Origin: an uncultured Coprococcus sp.
GTDB taxonomy: Bacteria; Bacillota; Clostridia; Lachnospirales; Lachnospiraceae
NCBI GenBank assembly: GCA_900548215.1
Contig: URJI01000105.1
Span: 1 to 8,565 of the forward strand
Length of the DNA: 8,565 nt
Direction of reading: 5' to 3'
The position numbers were made by a program, and so were the translations under genes. A model generated the notes under the pieces. That model was given only the letters and a program-made list of their open reading frames with translations, made no database searches and was not told the DNA's origin. Positions 5,727-8,565 of the stretch are shown piece by piece (the stretch's first letter is position 1; each line of letters starts with the position of its first letter).

Positions 5727-7713
5727 AAAAGTCCTCAAATTCTATCTCAGACGGCAGTCTCAGATCGCCTCTCGGGCTGACCGACACGGTTCCGACCTTC
5801 ACACCGTCCGGCATACAGTTTCTCTTGAACTGCTGGCGGAAGAATCTCGTGTAGAATACCTTCTGCCATTTGTCGATCTCGCTGTCTGAGAAATTGTACT
5901 CGTCACTCTGTCTTACAGCCTCCTTGCACAGCTCATTTACCTCCTCAGGGGACATTCCATATCGCAGTGTATAATATAAGAAGAAATCGTGCAGGATGTA
6001 TGATCCCACGGTGTCCTCCGTCTTCTGCGCGATGGTTCCGTCCGGGTTCGGCGGCAACAGCTCCGGGCTGACCGGTGTGTCTATGATATCGTCTATGATC
6101 GGCGCGATGCCCACAAATCCATCAACCTCCATAAAGTGTCCGACTTCGTTCACAAGTGAGCGCACCAGCGTCTTTGGTATACTTGTATTCACCGCATACA
6201 TACTCATATGGTCGCCGTTGTAGGTGCACCAGCCAAGTGCCAGCTCCGAGAGATCTCCGGTTCCAACCACGAAGCCGCCCTCCTTATTGGCGACATCCAT
6301 GAGTATCTGTGTTCTCTCCCTCGCCTGACAGTTCTCGTAAGTTATGTCATGCACGCTCTCATCCTGTCCGATATCGGCAAAATGCTGTCTCACCGATGCA
6401 GCTATGCTTATCTCTCTGCTGTCACAGCCGAGCAGTCTCATGAGTTCCGTAGAATTATTCTTCGTCCTGTTTGTCGTTCCAAATCCCGGCATGGTGATTC
6501 CCACGACAGTTGTAGATGGAAGTCCCGCATTCTTCACCGCCTGTGCCGAAACCAGCAGAGCCAATGTGGAATCAAGTCCGCCTGACACTCCCACGACCAC
6601 ACATTTGCAGTGGGTCGCCTCTATCCTTCTCTGAAGTCCGGCAACCTGCATCTTGAATATCGCCATGCACCTCTCAAGCTTATTTCCCGATGGTACAAAT
6701 GGTGTCATCTTCACCTTCATGAGCACATTCCCCTTGTCCATGAGCGGAGTATCGCACACCACCGTCTCATACTTTCTGAATGCGAAATCACGCTTACAGT
6801 CGGCAAATGACTTGTTGGCTATCCTGTCGTGTCTTATCTTGGTAAGACTTATATCCCTGATCAATACTCCGTCCTCAAATGGCTTTACCTCGCCGAGGAG
6901 CTTGCCGTTCTCGTACATCAGATTGTGTCCTGAAAATACCAGATCCGATGTGGACTCGTACATTCCAGCCGACACATACACATATCCGCACAGGCAGTCC
7001 GACGACACACTTCCTATCAGCTTGTGCCTGTATGCCGCCTTTCCGATGACCTCATTTGACGCGGAAAGGTTGAGTATGACCTCTGCTCCCGCCATGGCGA
7101 GAAGTCTTCCCGGCGAAACCGGAGTCCAGGCATCCTCACATATCTCTATGCCAAGCTTGACTCTCTGGTCTCCGCTGCCCATCTCTATCAACACATTGTT
7201 GCCAAACAGCACCTCACTGCCAACAGCCCTGTCCCTGGCTTTCTTTGAACCGGCATTATATTCAAGCTCATCTCCATCATCTTCCGGATCCATGAGATTG
7301 ACCATCACCGCATCATACTTCCTGGCCGAGAACCATCTCTTCTCATAGAACTCGCCGTAGTTTGGAAGATAAGTCTTCGGCACGATGGCCATGACTCTTC
7401 CGCCCTGCAGGAACGCCGCACAGTTGAACAGCTCTCCGTCCACCTCAAATGGCAGACCGACCACCAGTGCTGACTGACCGGTACAAGTCGCCATGGCAAG
7501 CTGAAGAAGTCCTATCCTCGCACCATCTATAAGCTTCCTATTCTCAAACAGATCCGCACAGGTATATCCCGTGATTGACAGCTCCGGCGTCACTATGACA
7601 TCCGCCGCATCCTTATACTCTTCATATATATCCATTATCTCTCTGACATTTCCGCTGACACTTCCGATGTGAACCTTCGGTGTAACGGCTGCCACACGCA
7701 GCATATTCTTCAT
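5722..7713 (-). CDS. nadE: glutamine-dependent NAD+ synthetase
   Basis: A 663-residue cytoplasmic enzyme catalysing the last step of NAD+ synthesis: deamido-NAD+ is adenylated with ATP, then amidated with ammonia released from glutamine. The N-terminal nitrilase-type glutaminase domain shows the full catalytic triad: E44 (TPELSITGYTCADLF), K113 (VPKTYLPNYGEF) and C192 (GIEICEDAWTP). The C-terminal synthetase domain carries the PP-loop VSGGLDST (SGGLDS at 377-382) and FGTTNRTKNN, and ends with the usual RGDLRLPSEIEFED. Length is normal for the two-domain bacterial form. The start at 7713 is chosen because AAGGAGGT (7718-7725) stands just before it; an in-frame ATG at 7755 would be nearly leaderless given the promoter and has no ribosome binding site. 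It opens the gene group nadE, tautomerase, phosphatase, regulator. Confidence 0.96.
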   Translation of the reverse strand: MKNMLRVAAVTPKVHIGSVSGNVREIMDIYEEYKDAADVIVTPELSITGYTCADLFENRKLIDGARIGLLQLAMATCTGQSALVVGLPFEVDGELFNCAAFLQGGRVMAIVPKTYLPNYGEFYEKRWFSARKYDAVMVNLMDPEDDGDELEYNAGSKKARDRAVGSEVLFGNNVLIEMGSGDQRVKLGIEICEDAWTPVSPGRLLAMAGAEVILNLSASNEVIGKAAYRHKLIGSVSSDCLCGYVYVSAGMYESTSDLVFSGHNLMYENGKLLGEVKPFEDGVLIRDISLTKIRHDRIANKSFADCKRDFAFRKYETVVCDTPLMDKGNVLMKVKMTPFVPSGNKLERCMAIFKMQVAGLQRRIEATHCKCVVVGVSGGLDSTLALLVSAQAVKNAGLPSTTVVGITMPGFGTTNRTKNNSTELMRLLGCDSREISIAASVRQHFADIGQDESVHDITYENCQARERTQILMDVANKEGGFVVGTGDLSELALGWCTYNGDHMSMYAVNTSIPKTLVRSLVNEVGHFMEVDGFVGIAPIIDDIIDTPVSPELLPPNPDGTIAQKTEDTVGSYILHDFFLYYTLRYGMSPEEVNELCKEAVRQSDEYNFSDSEIDKWQKVFYTRFFRQQFKRNCMPDGVKVGTVSVSPRGDLRLPSEIEFEDFL

Positions 7714-7717
7714 TGTT

Positions 7718-7725
7718 ACCTCCTT
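7718..7725 (-). promoter_or_regulatory. ribosome binding site of nadE
   Basis: AAGGAGGT on the minus strand, four bases before the ATG at 7713. It decides this start over the upstream in-frame ATG at 7755. Confidence 0.85.
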
Positions 7726-7764
7726 GTAAAATCTCATTTGATTTTGCCTTTTCATAACATTTAC

Positions 7765-7793
7765 ACTTTACCACCCGGCGCAATTTATTTCAA
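7765..7793 (-). promoter_or_regulatory. sigma-A-type promoter of nadE
   Basis: TTGAAA (7788-7793, five of six) is followed after 17 bases by TAAAGT (7765-7770, four of six). Transcription would begin near 7757, leaving a leader of about 44 nt with no room for a riboswitch. Phased A-tracts lie 40 to 160 bp upstream of the -35 and may affect promoter geometry. Confidence 0.55.
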
Positions 7794-7833
7794 CGAGGTT
7801 CGGAGAAAGCCGTGTTTGATAAGTTGACTTTTT

Positions 7834-7860
7834 CTGGCTTTTCTGGCTTTCCTGGCTTTT
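7834..7860. repeat. three tandem copies of a 9-bp unit
   Basis: CTGGCTTTT, CTGGCTTTC and CTGGCTTTT follow each other without gaps at 7834, 7843 and 7852. They lead directly into the T-rich repeat upstream of nadE. Slippage-type repeat; no coding role. Confidence 0.85.
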
Positions 7861-7951
7861 GTTTTTTTTGTTTTTTTCTGTTCTTTTCTGATTTTTTCTA
7901 TTTTTTCAGTTCTTTTCTGATTTTTTCTATTTTTTCAGTTCTTTTCTGATT
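7861..7951. repeat. T-rich tract with a 29-bp tandem repeat (phased A-tracts upstream of nadE)
   Basis: After a run of T-rich sequence (7861-7880) a 29-bp unit occurs twice in full (7881-7909, 7910-7938) and once as its first 13 bases (7939-7951). The copies are identical. On the minus strand each unit contains three A-tracts of six, six and four bases, centred about nine to ten bases apart, and the unit length of 29 keeps a mean spacing near 9.7 bp over the whole block. Such phasing usually gives intrinsic DNA bending. Confidence 0.85.
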
Positions 7952-8190
7952 CGAGGATCTTATAAGGCCTGTCCATTGGGCGCTAGATAACCTGACGTTT
8001 TTCTATTTTTAAGTGCAATTTTTGTTTTACACCACAAATTTATCGCTTCTTCTCAAAAAAACCTCATAAAGATACAAGTTCCCGAATTTCTTTATCTTTT
8101 TTCCACCTTTTCAAATAAAAAGTGCGTAAAATTATCACTAAACAAACTAAAAGTCCAATTTAGTGAAAAACTATAAATGACCGGCGGGGT
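7952..8190. other. AT-rich intergenic DNA without a recognisable gene
   Basis: The 240 bp between the T-rich repeat and the 38-bp repeat array hold no reading frame with a ribosome binding site on either strand. The only structure I see is the inverted repeat at 8135-8166, listed separately. The stretch around 7965-7995 (ggcctgtcc...gggcgctag) is more GC-rich than its surroundings, which could be the trace of an old insertion or of an RNA gene, but nothing in it is identifiable. Confidence 0.5.
8135..8166. repeat. 8-bp perfect inverted repeat with 16-base loop
   Basis: TCACTAAA (8135-8142) is inverted as TTTAGTGA (8159-8166). It lies 20 bp before the GGGGTCTGACCCC palindrome that begins the repeat array. 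It could be a subterminal hairpin of an IS200/IS605- or REP-type element, or a weak terminator; no transposase gene is present to decide. Confidence 0.5.
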
Positions 8191-8393
8191 CTGACCCCTT
8201 TTCTGCAAAGCTGAACTCCCTAAGGTGCCTGACCCCTTTTCTACAAAGCTGAACTTCCTAAGGTGCCTGACCCCTTTTCTGCAAAGCTAAACTCCCTAAG
8301 GTGCCTGACCCCTTTTCTACAAAGCTGAACTCCCTAAGGTGCCTGACCCCTTTTCTACAAAGCTGAACTTTCCAAGGTGCCTGACCCCTTTTC
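8186..8393. repeat. REP-like array: five 38-bp direct repeats plus a partial copy, opened by a perfect palindrome
   Basis: Five contiguous 38-bp units begin at 8191, 8229, 8267, 8305 and 8343, and a 13-base partial copy ends at 8393. Units differ at only a few positions (for example CTGCAAAG or CTACAAAG, CTCCC or CTTCC). Each junction carries the imperfect palindrome AAGGTGCCTGACCCCTT and each unit the short palindrome CCTAAGG; the left edge has the perfect form GGGGTCTGACCCC (8186-8198). There are no unique spacers, so this is not CRISPR. It resembles the palindromic intergenic repeats spread by REP-associated tyrosine transposases in other bacteria; that assignment is inference. Confidence 0.9.
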
Positions 8394-8419
8394 GCATGAC
8401 ACTTTTTATTTCTATATAA

Positions 8420-8464
8420 AATAGGGCGGGAGCGGATACAATATATATCAACTCCTGCCCTATT
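8420..8464 (-). terminator. intrinsic terminator of the truncated right-hand gene
   Basis: A 13-bp stem (8420-8432 with 8452-8464), broken only by one G-U pair, encloses a 19-base loop. On the minus strand it is followed by TTTTATATAG and further T/A-rich sequence. It begins one base after the TGA of the right-hand gene, a typical arrangement. The GC-rich half of the stem faces the loop. Confidence 0.8.
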
Positions 8465-8465
8465 A

Positions 8466-8565
8466 TCACATAACATCCTTATTCTCAAAATACATCATAC
8501 CGCCAGCCAGCGTGATCAGCAAGAGCCCTCCGGCAACCGCAAGTCCGCTCTCCGGGCTGATTCCA
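8466..8565 (-). CDS. C-terminal end of an unidentified membrane-anchored protein, 5' part outside the window
   Basis: Only the last 32 residues are present, reading GISPESGLAVAGGLLLITLA and then GGMMYFENKDVM before a TGA stop. They form one hydrophobic helix (about residues 7-25 of the fragment) with a short polar tail, so the protein ends in a membrane anchor. The lack of an LPXTG-type motif in the visible part and the acidic rather than basic tail argue against a standard sorting signal, though the motif could lie just outside. The reading frame is supported by the terminator that directly follows the stop. The function cannot be judged from this fragment. Confidence 0.6.
   Translation of the reverse strand, partial: GISPESGLAVAGGLLLITLAGGMMYFENKDVM

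Noticed and set aside
6653..7348. Plus-strand open frame of 231 codons opposite nadE
   Set aside because: It lies wholly inside the intact nadE gene, has no ribosome binding site, and its composition is that of an antisense shadow.
7714..7757. NAD+-sensing riboswitch or upstream ATG (7755) for nadE
   Set aside because: The predicted leader is only about 44 nt and shows no aptamer-like fold, and the ATG at 7755 would sit almost at the transcription start without a ribosome binding site.
8186..8393. CRISPR array
   Set aside because: The units are contiguous head-to-tail copies of the full 38 bp with no unique spacers between them, and no cas gene is nearby.
8258..8488. Minus-strand reading frame of 76 codons across the 38-bp repeats
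   Set aside because: Its C-terminal half is only the repeat array read in changing frames (38 is not a multiple of three, giving KRGQAP-type fragments), it runs through the terminator hairpin and into the stop region of the right-hand gene, and it has no ribosome binding site.

Overview
The window looks like a chromosomal piece of a Gram-positive Clostridia genome, most likely from the Lachnospiraceae (inference from protein style, strong AGGAGG ribosome binding sites, an SPKTG sortase signal and sigma-A-like promoters). Every gene I can support lies on the minus strand, so transcription runs from high to low coordinates. No rRNA, tRNA, CRISPR array or transposase gene is visible.

Right end (7714-8565): the last 32 codons of an unidentified gene with a C-terminal membrane segment stop at 8466 and run straight into a strong hairpin terminator. 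Beyond it is about 700 bp without a gene. It holds five head-to-tail copies of a 38-bp REP-like repeat (8191-8393), a small inverted repeat (8135-8166), an AT-rich stretch with nothing recognisable, and a T-rich tandem repeat (7834-7951) whose A-tracts on the other strand are spaced close to one helical turn. A good sigma-A promoter follows.

Centre right (4691-7713): glutamine-dependent NAD+ synthetase (nadE), then a MIF-family tautomerase homologue, then a PAP2 membrane phosphatase whose start overlaps the tautomerase stop, then a LuxR-type regulator 33 bp further on. The spacing suggests co-transcription of at least the tautomerase, phosphatase and regulator, although no shared pathway is obvious.

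Centre left (1954-3689): a secreted, sortase-anchored surface protein with eight CxxC pairs, a small beta-type domain and a Thr/Glu/Pro/Ser-rich stalk, ending in a terminator. It directly follows the LuxR-type regulator. Both look more AT-rich than the flanking genes, so the pair may be an accessory module in which the regulator controls the surface protein.

Left end (1-1900): a nearly complete ABC exporter half-transporter with its own promoter and a leader RNA of about 120 nt that can fold into a closed multi-branch structure. Its nucleotide-binding domain lacks the catalytic Walker B Glu and the switch His, which is the signature of the degenerate half of a heterodimeric exporter. The catalytically competent partner should lie just beyond coordinate 1.
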